DNA of 64,000 nucleotides from Saprospiraceae bacterium (GTDB taxonomy: Bacteria; Bacteroidota; Bacteroidia; Chitinophagales; Saprospiraceae), in NCBI GenBank assembly GCA_020630775.1, contig JAHDIN010000004.1, positions 30,182 to 94,181 of the forward strand. Reading direction: 5' to 3'. Shown in pieces: positions 1 through 7,618 of this stretch. The stretch's first letter is position 1; each line of letters begins with the position of its first letter. Below the pieces are notes generated by a model. That model saw only the letters and a list, made by a program, of their open reading frames with translations, was not told the origin of the DNA and ran no database searches. The translations under genes and the position numbers were made by a program.

Positions 1-252
1 CTATGCGCTTTTCATAGCTTCCAATCCTTCAGGTTTCATCATAGGTAATAATTTTAATTCGTAAGCTCTCCTTACTAGGCCAGCTGAGGTATTGACACTC
101 ATCTTGAGATACAAGCTTCGCTTGTGTGAATCCACTGTGTTTTTACTAAGGAATAAAATTTCTGAGATTTCTTGGGAGGTATATTCATTCGCTATAAGAT
201 ATAGCAACTGCGTTTCCCTCCTACTCAGATGGTTGTTCCACTGAATAGACAT
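1..252 (-). CDS. Small LuxR-type helix-turn-helix regulator
   Basis: The 83-residue protein is almost entirely a LuxR/GerE DNA-binding domain: a start such as LSRRETQLLYLIA, then a recognition-helix region SQEISEILFLSKNTVDSHK and a closing VNTSAGLVRRAYE. It has no receiver or sensor domain, so it is a solo HTH protein. Its targets and signal cannot be read from the sequence. The stop codon TAG lies at the first three bases of the window and the ATG at 250-252, so the gene is complete. It is transcribed away from the glycosyltransferase gene that follows, with about 150 bases between. Such solo HTH proteins in Bacteroidota are probably transcription factors; the family assignment is firm, the role unknown. 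Confidence 0.8.
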   Translation of the reverse strand: MSIQWNNHLSRRETQLLYLIANEYTSQEISEILFLSKNTVDSHKRSLYLKMSVNTSAGLVRRAYELKLLPMMKPEGLEAMKSA

Positions 253-401
253 GTTTTCAAGTTTTTTGGTGGTTAAATAAGTTTATCGATACCTTGGGGA
301 GATATCAATAAATTCAAGATATGATAATTTTAACACTTTACAAACTTGATTAAATTTAATAAGGTTTTGCTTTCGGCAGATCAAGAAATTGAACGTTTTT
401 A

Positions 402-1121
402 TCAAGACTTATAATTCCTTAATCTCATTTTTATTACACCTAATACAGCTTCTTTGATGATTGAAGAATTCATTTTAGATATGCCTAATACACGATCCAC
501 AAAAGTGATAGGGACCTCTACAATTTTGTAGCCTAGGCAATGGCAGTAATATTTCATTTCTATTTGGAAAGCATAGCCTACAAACTCGATTTTATCCAAG
601 TTCATTTTTTGAAGCACTTCTCTTTTATACATCACAAACCCTGCAGTGGCATCTTTAACGCGCATCCCTGTTATTAATCTTGTATAAATTGAGGCACCGT
701 AAGACAAGAAAAGCCTATATCTACTCCAATTCTTAAATCCCCCGCCCTTTACATAACGACTGCCAACTGACATGCCTACTTCCTCTGACTGAAGAGCATG
801 ATATAACTCTTCAATCTTTAAAGGATTGTGACTAAAGTCAGCATCCATCTCTGTGATATAATTATAATCTCTCTCTAGGGCCCATTTGAAACCTGAAATA
901 TAAGCTGTTCCAAGCCCCAATTTCCCAGTTCGTTCTATTAAATGTAATCTTGAAGAAAATGAGTTTTGTAAAGATTTAACAGCATCTGCCGTTCCATCAG
1001 GTGACCCATCATCTACAATTAAAATATGGTAGGCATCATGTAATGAAAAAACCTTCTTGACTATCGCCTCGATATTTTCAATTTCGTTGTAGGTAGGGAT
1101 AATAATTAGTACGCTGTCCAA
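402..1121 (-). CDS. Polyprenol-phosphate mannosyltransferase-like GT2 glycosyltransferase
   Basis: This 239-residue protein has the GT-A fold signature of family 2 glycosyltransferases close to dolichol/polyprenol monophosphomannose synthase: IIIPTYNEIENIE near the N terminus, VDDGSPDGTAD, a DADFSHNP metal-binding segment near residue 95, and VGSRYVKGGG. There is no C-terminal membrane domain, like the short soluble DPM1 type. It would transfer a sugar from a nucleotide donor to a polyprenyl phosphate at the inner membrane, feeding glycan or lipoprotein glycosylation. The sugar cannot be determined here. The start codon is TTG (1119-1121); the frame upstream has no ATG. Length fits the family. 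Confidence 0.87.
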   Translation of the reverse strand: MDSVLIIIPTYNEIENIEAIVKKVFSLHDAYHILIVDDGSPDGTADAVKSLQNSFSSRLHLIERTGKLGLGTAYISGFKWALERDYNYITEMDADFSHNPLKIEELYHALQSEEVGMSVGSRYVKGGGFKNWSRYRLFLSYGASIYTRLITGMRVKDATAGFVMYKREVLQKMNLDKIEFVGYAFQIEMKYYCHCLGYKIVEVPITFVDRVLGISKMNSSIIKEAVLGVIKMRLRNYKS

Positions 1122-1143
1122 ATTCTTCGCTTTGACTCTAACA

Positions 1144-1151
1144 CAAAAATA
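1144..1151 (-). promoter_or_regulatory. Candidate -7 box for the GT2 gene
   Basis: On the minus strand this reads TATTTTTG, matching the Bacteroidota -7 consensus TAnnTTTG, 22 bases before the TTG start at 1121. No clear TTG -33 element is seen, so this is a moderate to weak call. Confidence 0.3.
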
Positions 1152-1228
1152 GATGAATTAATTTAAGACAGGGCTTAATTCGACAAACTCCGAAATCATT
1201 CGTACTGGATGAGGCATTTCGTATACTA

Positions 1229-3607
1229 TCACTCGGATAGAATTTCTAGAATAGCATCTACAATATCACCGACCTGAGGTTTAGTAAAATAATCACCATC
1301 CGATCCGAATGGTGTCCTATGCTCTTTTGCGGTTAATGTTTTAGGTTTGGCATCCAAATGAAAATACCCTCCTTGTTCTTCAAGTACCTTCTGTAATATA
1401 TATGCCGAAGCACCTCCTGGTAAATCTTCATCTATCACTAAAAGACGATTTGTCTTCTTAAGAGATTCTAAAATTTGGTGTTCTAAATCAAAAGGAATTA
1501 AGGTCTGCACATCGATTAATTCAATAGTGGCAGAAAGATTGCTTAATCTCTCGATCGCTTCTTGAGCATAACGCACACAAGGACCGTAAGTCACTATTGT
1601 TAAATTTTCTCCCTCCTTAATTACTTCAGGAACTCCCAGAGGCACTGTAAATTCACCAATATTATCAGGCATGGTTTCTTTGATCCTATATCCATTGAGC
1701 ACTTCGATAACGACAGCAGGATCTGTAGACTGAATTAAAGTATTGTACATGCCTGCAGCCTGCACAAAATTTCGAGGTACACATATATACATGCCTCGCA
1801 AACTATTGATCATCATACCTAAAGGCGAACCCGCATGCCAGATACCTTCAAGTCTATGACCACGCGTCCTGATAATAACAGGAGACATCTGTAAGCCGTT
1901 AGACCTATATCGTAAAGTAGCTAGATCGTCACTCATTGGTGTCAGACCATAAATCAGATAATCCAAATACTGAATTTCTGCTATCGGCCTCAATCCTCGC
2001 ATACCCAATCCAATAGCTTGACCAACAATACTCCATTCTCTTATCCCTGTATCAAATACTCTTTCAAAACCGTATTTATCTTGTAGCCCAGCAAATCCTT
2101 GGTTGACACCTCCAATGTTTCCAACATCTTCTCCAAACGCAAAAGCATGGGGATACTTTTCGAATATGATATCGAAATAGTGGTTTATAATATTATACCC
2201 ATTGGTCACCTTACTATCTTCTGTAAAAACCGGATGGACTACAGGAATATTTAATGCGGATGTTGATGCATGTGAATACAGATTTGATCTATAGGTATCA
2301 TCTCCATAGAGCTTAGATTCGTTTATGAAGACGGATAAACTTTCAGGTATAGATTCTCCATGATTAATCAGCCTGTGCTGTAGCTTCCTTGCATTTTCTA
2401 CAACTTCACCATAGCTAGGATATATCTTTCTACTCAGGTTTTCCTTTAGATCACTGACTTCTACCTTACTTTCAAGGTCTTTATAGATGGTGCCTAACAA
2501 TGCTTTCTTTTGCTTTACAGGCGTTTGATAATTATTCCAAGCATTTTTAGCTGCAACTTTTACAAACTCCCTCGCCTCTTCTTTCATTTTATGAATTTCC
2601 TCTTCATTGAGAATATCCGATTGTATAATCCACTCACCCATTTTTTTGAGCCCATCGAAATCTTTTTCCCACAATAATCTTTCTTCTGTCTTATATCGCT
2701 CGTGAGAACCTGAAGTAGAGTGCCCTTGAGGTTGGGTACAATCTTGCACATGTATCAATACAGGTCTGTGATTATCTCTTATTTCAGTAGATACACGATC
2801 GAATGTATTTATCAATTCGGGATAATCCCAAGCTTTGACTTTATGAATGATAATTCCTTGACCTGATTCATCTAATTGGAAGCCTGCAGCAGCAGCAGAA
2901 ATACTGCCTTTAGTTGTTTGCAATTCAATAGGCACTGAAATACCATAACCATCATCCCAGACTAAGATTACCAATGGAACTTTCGCTACTGATGCCGCAT
3001 TCAAAGTCTCCCAAAATATACCTTCAGAAGTACTTGCATCACCAATGGAGCACCAGCAAATTTCTCGACCCTTATTTGAAAATAGAGCCTCTTTATCTAA
3101 ATCTGGTAATTTTCGGTACTTGGAAGAAGCCATTGCTAAACCTAAAGCCCTACCCATTTGTCCGCCAGTACTCGAGATATCCGAACTAACATTATATAAT
3201 TCAGTATGCTTTAACCACTGATCATCTTCATCAATCATTTTAGTAGCAAAATGGTTATTCATCTGTCGACCGTTGCTAAATGGATCGCCTTCAGGATCAG
3301 CATACAATTGTGCAAAATATTCTTCGACAGAACATAAGCCCAATGCCATCATCCATGTTTGATCTCTATAGTAACCAGATCTAAAATCTCCTTTTTCGAA
3401 AAAGTGTGCTAAAGCTATTTGCGGGATTTCTTTGCCATCGCCTAAAATGCCAAATTTTGCTTTGCCATTAAGGACTTCCTTTCTACCTAATAAGCTAGCT
3501 TCTCTGCTTACACAGGCAATCCAAAAATCATTAATTACTTGCTGTTTGAATTGAGCATTTTTGTCTTTTTTGCGGCTTGAGGTATCTAGTTGAGGGTAGA
3601 CGATCAT
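1229..3607 (-). CDS. Fused alpha/beta thiamine-diphosphate E1 dehydrogenase (2-oxo acid type)
   Basis: The 792-residue protein joins both subunits of a 2-oxoacid dehydrogenase E1. The N-terminal part (about 1-350) is alpha-like, with the thiamine-diphosphate motif beginning GDASTSEG near residue 190 and ending at WDDGYGIS. The C-terminal part (about 465-792) is beta-like, with FGEDVGNIGGVNQG, the core PIAEIQYLDY and the C-terminal transketolase domain. E1 enzymes decarboxylate 2-oxo acids and pass the acyl group to a lipoyl E2. No E2 or E3 lies nearby. Fused E1 genes are common in Bacteroidota; substrate (branched-chain or other 2-oxo acid) is not decided by the sequence. It is a single-gene unit, with an ATG at 3605-3607. 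Confidence 0.9.
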   Translation of the reverse strand: MIVYPQLDTSSRKKDKNAQFKQQVINDFWIACVSREASLLGRKEVLNGKAKFGILGDGKEIPQIALAHFFEKGDFRSGYYRDQTWMMALGLCSVEEYFAQLYADPEGDPFSNGRQMNNHFATKMIDEDDQWLKHTELYNVSSDISSTGGQMGRALGLAMASSKYRKLPDLDKEALFSNKGREICWCSIGDASTSEGIFWETLNAASVAKVPLVILVWDDGYGISVPIELQTTKGSISAAAAGFQLDESGQGIIIHKVKAWDYPELINTFDRVSTEIRDNHRPVLIHVQDCTQPQGHSTSGSHERYKTEERLLWEKDFDGLKKMGEWIIQSDILNEEEIHKMKEEAREFVKVAAKNAWNNYQTPVKQKKALLGTIYKDLESKVEVSDLKENLSRKIYPSYGEVVENARKLQHRLINHGESIPESLSVFINESKLYGDDTYRSNLYSHASTSALNIPVVHPVFTEDSKVTNGYNIINHYFDIIFEKYPHAFAFGEDVGNIGGVNQGFAGLQDKYGFERVFDTGIREWSIVGQAIGLGMRGLRPIAEIQYLDYLIYGLTPMSDDLATLRYRSNGLQMSPVIIRTRGHRLEGIWHAGSPLGMMINSLRGMYICVPRNFVQAAGMYNTLIQSTDPAVVIEVLNGYRIKETMPDNIGEFTVPLGVPEVIKEGENLTIVTYGPCVRYAQEAIERLSNLSATIELIDVQTLIPFDLEHQILESLKKTNRLLVIDEDLPGGASAYILQKVLEEQGGYFHLDAKPKTLTAKEHRTPFGSDGDYFTKPQVGDIVDAILEILSE

Positions 3608-3639
3608 TGATTGATTTGATTAAGCTTACGAATGCAGCG

Positions 3640-3647
3640 CAAAATTA
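3640..3647 (-). promoter_or_regulatory. Candidate -7 box for the E1 dehydrogenase gene
   Basis: The minus strand reads TAATTTTG, a match to TAnnTTTG, about 33 bases upstream of the ATG at 3607. No obvious TTG is found at the usual distance upstream. Confidence 0.35.
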
Positions 3648-3810
3648 GAACTATTTTATAAAGGGATTGGTTTAAAATTTGTGTACTAGCTTAATATATT
3701 AGCTAAAATCATGGCTAATTAACGTCTCATTAAAGCTTTATTTGTTTCATTTTGAGCTTTAATGACTTAAATTTGAAGTATAATTTTAACCTTAGACAAT
3801 TAAATACATC

Positions 3811-4308
3811 ATGAAGATTAAAAATATTGTAGTTGTTTTGGTGAGTTTATTCACAATCGGAAGCCTCACAGCACAAATTACACCTACGCCTATCCAGAAA
3901 AATGAAGAAATTGCTCCAGCTGACAAAGATGGCGGTCCAGTTATGGAATTCGAATCAATGGAAGTACAATACGGAGTAATCGATCAACACAGTGATCCTC
4001 TAAGAAAAATTTCTTTTACAAATACAGGTGATGAGCCTTTAGTAATCAAAAATTGCAAAGGATCTTGCGGTTGTACAGTTCCAATTTGGCCAAAAGAGCC
4101 AATTATGCCAGGTGAGTCTGCAGATATCGAAATCAGGTATGCAACTAACAGACTAGGCAAAATCAACAAAACAGTAAAGATCACTACAAATGAAGGATCT
4201 AAGCCACACGTACTAAAAGTATTAGGTGAAGTACTACCTTCTGAAGATAAAGAATCTGTTCCTACTACTGAGCCAACAATGTTGGGCGGTGGTCAAGGAG
4301 GAAAATAA
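3811..4308 (+). CDS. Secreted DUF1573 protein
   Basis: The 165-residue protein starts with a signal peptide (MKIKNIVVVLVSLFTIGSLTAQ). A single DUF1573 domain follows (about 45-140): an FGVI-like YGVIDQ strand, FTNTGDEPLVI, the SCGCTVP motif and a GEVLP end. These Ig-like domains are frequent in periplasmic or outer-membrane-associated Bacteroidota proteins, and their molecular role is not established. The tail is low-complexity and ends in GGGQGGK. It stands alone, followed by a strong intrinsic terminator. Confidence 0.88.
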   Translation: MKIKNIVVVLVSLFTIGSLTAQITPTPIQKNEEIAPADKDGGPVMEFESMEVQYGVIDQHSDPLRKISFTNTGDEPLVIKNCKGSCGCTVPIWPKEPIMPGESADIEIRYATNRLGKINKTVKITTNEGSKPHVLKVLGEVLPSEDKESVPTTEPTMLGGGQGGK

Positions 4309-4330
4309 TTTAAACAAAATATACATTAAA

Positions 4331-4360
4331 AGCCTTCACTTATGTGAGGGCTTTTTTTTT
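4331..4360 (+). terminator. Rho-independent terminator after the DUF1573 gene
   Basis: AGCCTTCAC (4331-4339), a TTAT loop and GTGAGGGCT (4344-4352) form a 9-bp stem with one G-T wobble, followed immediately by a run of Ts to 4360. It sits 22 bases after the stop codon. Confidence 0.85.
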
Positions 4361-4392
4361 GACCAAATTCGACTAACACCCAAGTAAATATT

Positions 4393-5154
4393 ATGATCGC
4401 TGTATTATCACCCGCTAAAACCTTAGACTACGAATATGATGGCTTTAAGGCCGCTTCTACACCAAGATTAAAGAATAAGACTCAAGAATTGATTGATATT
4501 CTTAAGAAGAAAAAAGCTACAGATTTAATGAAATTGATGAAGATCAATGAAAAACTAGGTCAATTGAATTTTGAGCGCTATCAAAATTTTTCTGAAAAAT
4601 ACACCGTCAAGAACTCAAAGCCTGCTTTATCAGCTTTTAAGGGCGACGTCTACTTAGGACTTGATGTAGCTACATTAAAAGCTAAGGACATAGATATAGC
4701 CAATGATAAAATCAGAATTCTATCTGGACTCTATGGCTTATTGAAACCTTTGGACAAAATGCAGCCTTACAGATTGGAGATGGGTACAAAACTTCAAAAT
4801 GCTTCGGGTAAAAATCTATACAAATTCTGGGGAGATGAAATAACTGACTTACTCAATAAAGATCTTAAAAAGACAAAATCAAAATACCTTATCAATTTAG
4901 CTTCTAAAGAATACTTTTCTGCAGTCAATCGACAAGACATTAAAGCTGAAGTTATTGACGTTGGATTCAAAGAATATCGGGATGGTCAACTCAAGTTTCT
5001 TTCTTTTCATGCAAAAAAAGCTAGAGGTCTAATGGCCAGATATATAATAAAGGAAAATCCAAAGTCAATAAATGCACTAAAAGGCTTTAATTATGATAAT
5101 TATGCTATTGATGAAGCATTGTCGTCAGAAAACCTATTGATGTTTACGCGATAA
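4393..5154 (+). CDS. yaaA: Peroxide stress protein YaaA (DUF328/UPF0246)
   Basis: The 253-residue protein matches YaaA throughout: MIAVLSPAKTLDYE at the N terminus, AFKGDVYLGLD, LSGLYGLLKPLD, PYRLEMGTKL, NLASKEYFSAV, FLSFHAKKARGLMARY and a C-terminal GFNYD segment. In E. coli YaaA binds DNA and lowers free iron and oxidative DNA damage under hydrogen peroxide. Length is normal for the family. It lies downstream of a terminator, so it probably has its own promoter. Confidence 0.93.
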   Translation: MIAVLSPAKTLDYEYDGFKAASTPRLKNKTQELIDILKKKKATDLMKLMKINEKLGQLNFERYQNFSEKYTVKNSKPALSAFKGDVYLGLDVATLKAKDIDIANDKIRILSGLYGLLKPLDKMQPYRLEMGTKLQNASGKNLYKFWGDEITDLLNKDLKKTKSKYLINLASKEYFSAVNRQDIKAEVIDVGFKEYRDGQLKFLSFHAKKARGLMARYIIKENPKSINALKGFNYDNYAIDEALSSENLLMFTR

Positions 5155-5508
5155 TACTAGCATTATAGGTGTACAAAGGACTATTTTTAAATTATAAAAT
5201 ATCATATTAAAAAATATACATATTCGTATTTAGTTGAAAATGTTGTATTTGTAAAAATATATATGAAATTTACCCTACATTTATGGTATTAGAATTTTAA
5301 CGGTTTTATACCTTTGACCTACTTCCATTATACCACCTGAATCTACATATATTCTTTATAAGAAGACTATACATGATCGGTGATAAAAGTTATAATAAAG
5401 AGGTCATTCCAGAAACCGATTTAGGAATTTCTTTCTTTATCCCACTGACACGGTTGTTGTATAGTTTTCTTTTTTCTACATTGCTGTATAGAAGAATAGT
5501 TATTACAG
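5155..5508. other. 354-base AT-rich intergenic region with one promoter-like box
   Basis: The stretch between yaaA and the channel gene is AT-rich. It contains a promoter-like TACCTTTG at 5309-5316 and an unconvincing 52-codon reading frame from 5373 to 5531 that overlaps the channel start. No RNA gene or repeat was recognised. Confidence 0.5.
5309..5316 (+). promoter_or_regulatory. Candidate -7 box upstream of the channel gene
   Basis: TACCTTTG matches the Bacteroidota TAnnTTTG box. If used, it gives a leader of roughly 185 bases before the channel ATG at 5509. A -33 TTG at the right distance is not evident. Confidence 0.4.
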
Positions 5509-6378
5509 ATGTCCTCGCCAAATCAAGATAAGCTTTCAAAAGCTTTCAGTCCTTTCAGAGAAAGGTTATATGAAATTATATTTGAAGCCGACACACCAGA
5601 AGGTAAGACTTTTGATGTAGCTCTATTGTTATTCATTTTCGGTTCCATATTGGTCGTAATGCTCGAAAGTGTTGGAGAGCTAAATGAACAATATGGAGAT
5701 TTATTTAAGGCTTTAGAGTGGATGTTTACCTTATTTTTTACTGTAGAATATTTTACAAGAATTTATACCGTTCACTCACCAAAGAAATACATAACCTCCT
5801 TTTACGGGATTGTTGATTTACTATCGATTTTACCAACTTATGTAGCTGCATTTTTTCCAGCTTTCCAAAGCTTAATGGTTATTAGAGCATTAAGGCTTTT
5901 AAGAGTTTTCAGGATATTTAAATTAGGCCAATTCTTGGTAGAAGGACAAATAATAGTAAAAGCACTAAAAGAATCATTCAATAAAATACTTGTCTTCCTA
6001 CTTTTTATTTTAATAATGGTCATGATATTTGGTTCCGTTATGTATTTGATTGAAGGGTCTCAAGTAGGATCTGACTTCAAAAATATTCCTGAATCTGTGT
6101 ATTGGGCAATTGTTACCTTAACAACAGTTGGATATGGAGACATAGCGCCGCAAACAGCCTTAGGTAAATTTCTAGCTTCTATAATTATGATTATGGGATA
6201 TGCTGTGATTGCTGTACCTACAGGTATTGTTACTTCAGAATTCACTAAGGGTTATAAAAAGAAAAAGGCACAATCTTACACATCTCAAATTTGTTCCTAC
6301 TGCATGAAAGAGGGGCATGACAGGGATGCGAAGTTTTGTAAAAATTGCGGGGAAGCGTTACATCCTTTGGATCACTAG
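5509..6378 (+). CDS. Voltage-gated-type potassium channel with C-terminal zinc ribbon
   Basis: The 289-residue protein has a six-helix voltage-gated-type topology. S1 and S2 occupy about residues 38-95. An S4-like segment RALRLLRVFRIFK (about 125-140) carries Arg/Lys every third position. The pore has the K+ selectivity filter TVGYGD at 206-211, followed by S6. A short KGYKKKK linker then leads to a cytoplasmic zinc ribbon with Cys262, Cys265, Cys277 and Cys280 (CSYC and CKNC). It should be an inner-membrane K+ channel. The zinc ribbon replaces the RCK/CNBD domains often found at this end and may mediate assembly or binding (inference). It is monocistronic. Confidence 0.92.
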   Translation: MSSPNQDKLSKAFSPFRERLYEIIFEADTPEGKTFDVALLLFIFGSILVVMLESVGELNEQYGDLFKALEWMFTLFFTVEYFTRIYTVHSPKKYITSFYGIVDLLSILPTYVAAFFPAFQSLMVIRALRLLRVFRIFKLGQFLVEGQIIVKALKESFNKILVFLLFILIMVMIFGSVMYLIEGSQVGSDFKNIPESVYWAIVTLTTVGYGDIAPQTALGKFLASIIMIMGYAVIAVPTGIVTSEFTKGYKKKKAQSYTSQICSYCMKEGHDRDAKFCKNCGEALHPLDH

Positions 6379-6379
6379 A

Positions 6380-6457
6380 CAAGGTTTCTAGGGTTCTAGG
6401 GTTCACGGTTTCTAGGTTTCAAGGGTTCAAAGCTTCAAGGGTTCAAACTTCTAGAAT
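6380..6457. repeat. Degenerate GGGTTC/GGTTTCTAG short-repeat tract
   Basis: The gap between the convergent channel and HAD genes is made of variants of GGGTTC, GGTTTCTAG and TTCAAGGG repeated about eight times. The tract runs into the last codons of the HAD gene, whose stop codon is at 6443. No hairpin of terminator quality is seen. Its origin is unknown; slippage or short-repeat expansion is likely. Confidence 0.6.
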
Positions 6458-7132
6458 TGGGTATAATTCTTCTAATGTATTAATGGTATAATCAGGTATC
6501 GTTTCTGATTTATTCGGTTCTTTATAATAATTGTGCCAGCAGGTTTTGTAACCAAAATCGTTACCTCCTTTAATATCAGATTTTAACGTGTCGCCAATAA
6601 CTAATACGGATGATTTATCTGGATGATTCATTAAATCATCACAATGTTTAAAATAAGCATGTGCGGGTTTTGCAGAACCTATTTCATCAGAAATAATAAT
6701 ATGCTTAAAATATTTTTCGATGTCCATTTTACGCATTCTACCCCACTGCACTTCAGACAATCCATTCGTAATGATCATCAAATCAAATTTCTCTACCACT
6801 TTATCCAATAACGTTATAGCACCATCTATCAAAAAGGGTTCATTTCTTATAAATTGTAGATAATGATTATTAGCCTCAAGAGGGTCAAAATCAATATTTG
6901 CAGCATCAAAAAATAACCGCCAGCGTTTAGTCCTTAATTCAGTATGCGAGATGAGACCCGCCTCTCTTTCATCCCATACTTGATGGTTGTATTTACTGTA
7001 GATGGGAAATAAGGCATCAACATCATAACTGGGATTTATTTTTTCAAGTAAAGACGAGAAACCCAACTTAGAGCTAGCATTAAAATCTAAGATGGTATTA
7101 TCAAGATCAAATAGTAACCACTTATAATCCAT
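6443..7132 (-). CDS. yjjG: YjjG-family HAD noncanonical pyrimidine nucleotidase
   Basis: The 229-residue HAD phosphatase carries the motif I FDLDNTILDF with the nucleophile and acid/base Asp pair near residue 8, motif II IITNGLS, a motif III Lys in IGSAKP, and motif IV VIGDTLKSDIKGG. The alpha-helical cap between motifs I and II and the NGLSEVQWGRM segment are typical of YjjG. YjjG dephosphorylates noncanonical pyrimidine nucleotides and other small phosphates (known for E. coli). Its start codon overlaps the stop of the upstream DoxX gene by one base (TAATG), so the two are co-transcribed and probably translationally coupled. Confidence 0.85.
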   Translation of the reverse strand: MDYKWLLFDLDNTILDFNASSKLGFSSLLEKINPSYDVDALFPIYSKYNHQVWDEREAGLISHTELRTKRWRLFFDAANIDFDPLEANNHYLQFIRNEPFLIDGAITLLDKVVEKFDLMIITNGLSEVQWGRMRKMDIEKYFKHIIISDEIGSAKPAHAYFKHCDDLMNHPDKSSVLVIGDTLKSDIKGGNDFGYKTCWHNYYKEPNKSETIPDYTINTLEELYPILEV

Positions 7133-7551
7133 TACTTCGGTAATCTCATGACATGAAGAATTCTTTTCACACTATAATCTTTCGCACCATTGGCAATTAT
7201 AATGAGCAAACCGCCACAAAGTGCCATATTCCTCATGAAGGATTTAACATGTAAAGATTTGACCTCTGGAGGGTCATTCCACCAAGAATAAACGACAACA
7301 GTAAAGGTAAACCAGTAGATTAATAGCAATGTCGCTCCTATACTCGCATAATATCCAGTAATGACCATCATTCCTCCTAAAAGTAGTATGATAATAGAGC
7401 CCGCAATAAGAAAATCTTGAGCAAAAGTAATTCCGTACCCGGTTAAGGTCTCTCGTGTTACATCAAAAAAGACAATTGTGTCAAAAGCTTCGAAAAAGAA
7501 AAATAATCCGACAACAATTCTGCCTATTAAGTCAATCCAATTCTTCATCAA
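7132..7551 (-). CDS. DoxX-family membrane protein
   Basis: The 139-residue protein has four hydrophobic segments and begins with IDLIGRIVVGLFFFFEAF, typical of DoxX/DoxD-like proteins, and ends NGAKDYSVKRILHVMRLPK. DoxX family members are small inner-membrane proteins with loosely defined roles in redox or sulfur metabolism. It is the first gene of a two-gene unit with the YjjG-like phosphatase, overlapping it by one base. A functional link between the two is not obvious. Confidence 0.82.
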   Translation of the reverse strand: MMKNWIDLIGRIVVGLFFFFEAFDTIVFFDVTRETLTGYGITFAQDFLIAGSIIILLLGGMMVITGYYASIGATLLLIYWFTFTVVVYSWWNDPPEVKSLHVKSFMRNMALCGGLLIIIANGAKDYSVKRILHVMRLPK

Positions 7552-7618
7552 TCCTCGTTAGTTTGTAAAGCGCGCAATATAGCAATTAATCAATCTAAAC
7601 AACTGAATACCAATATGT

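Noticed and set aside
5373..5531. A 52-codon reading frame beginning ATGATCGGT upstream of the channel gene
   Set aside because: It overlaps the channel start, has no recognisable domain and no independent support; probably chance.
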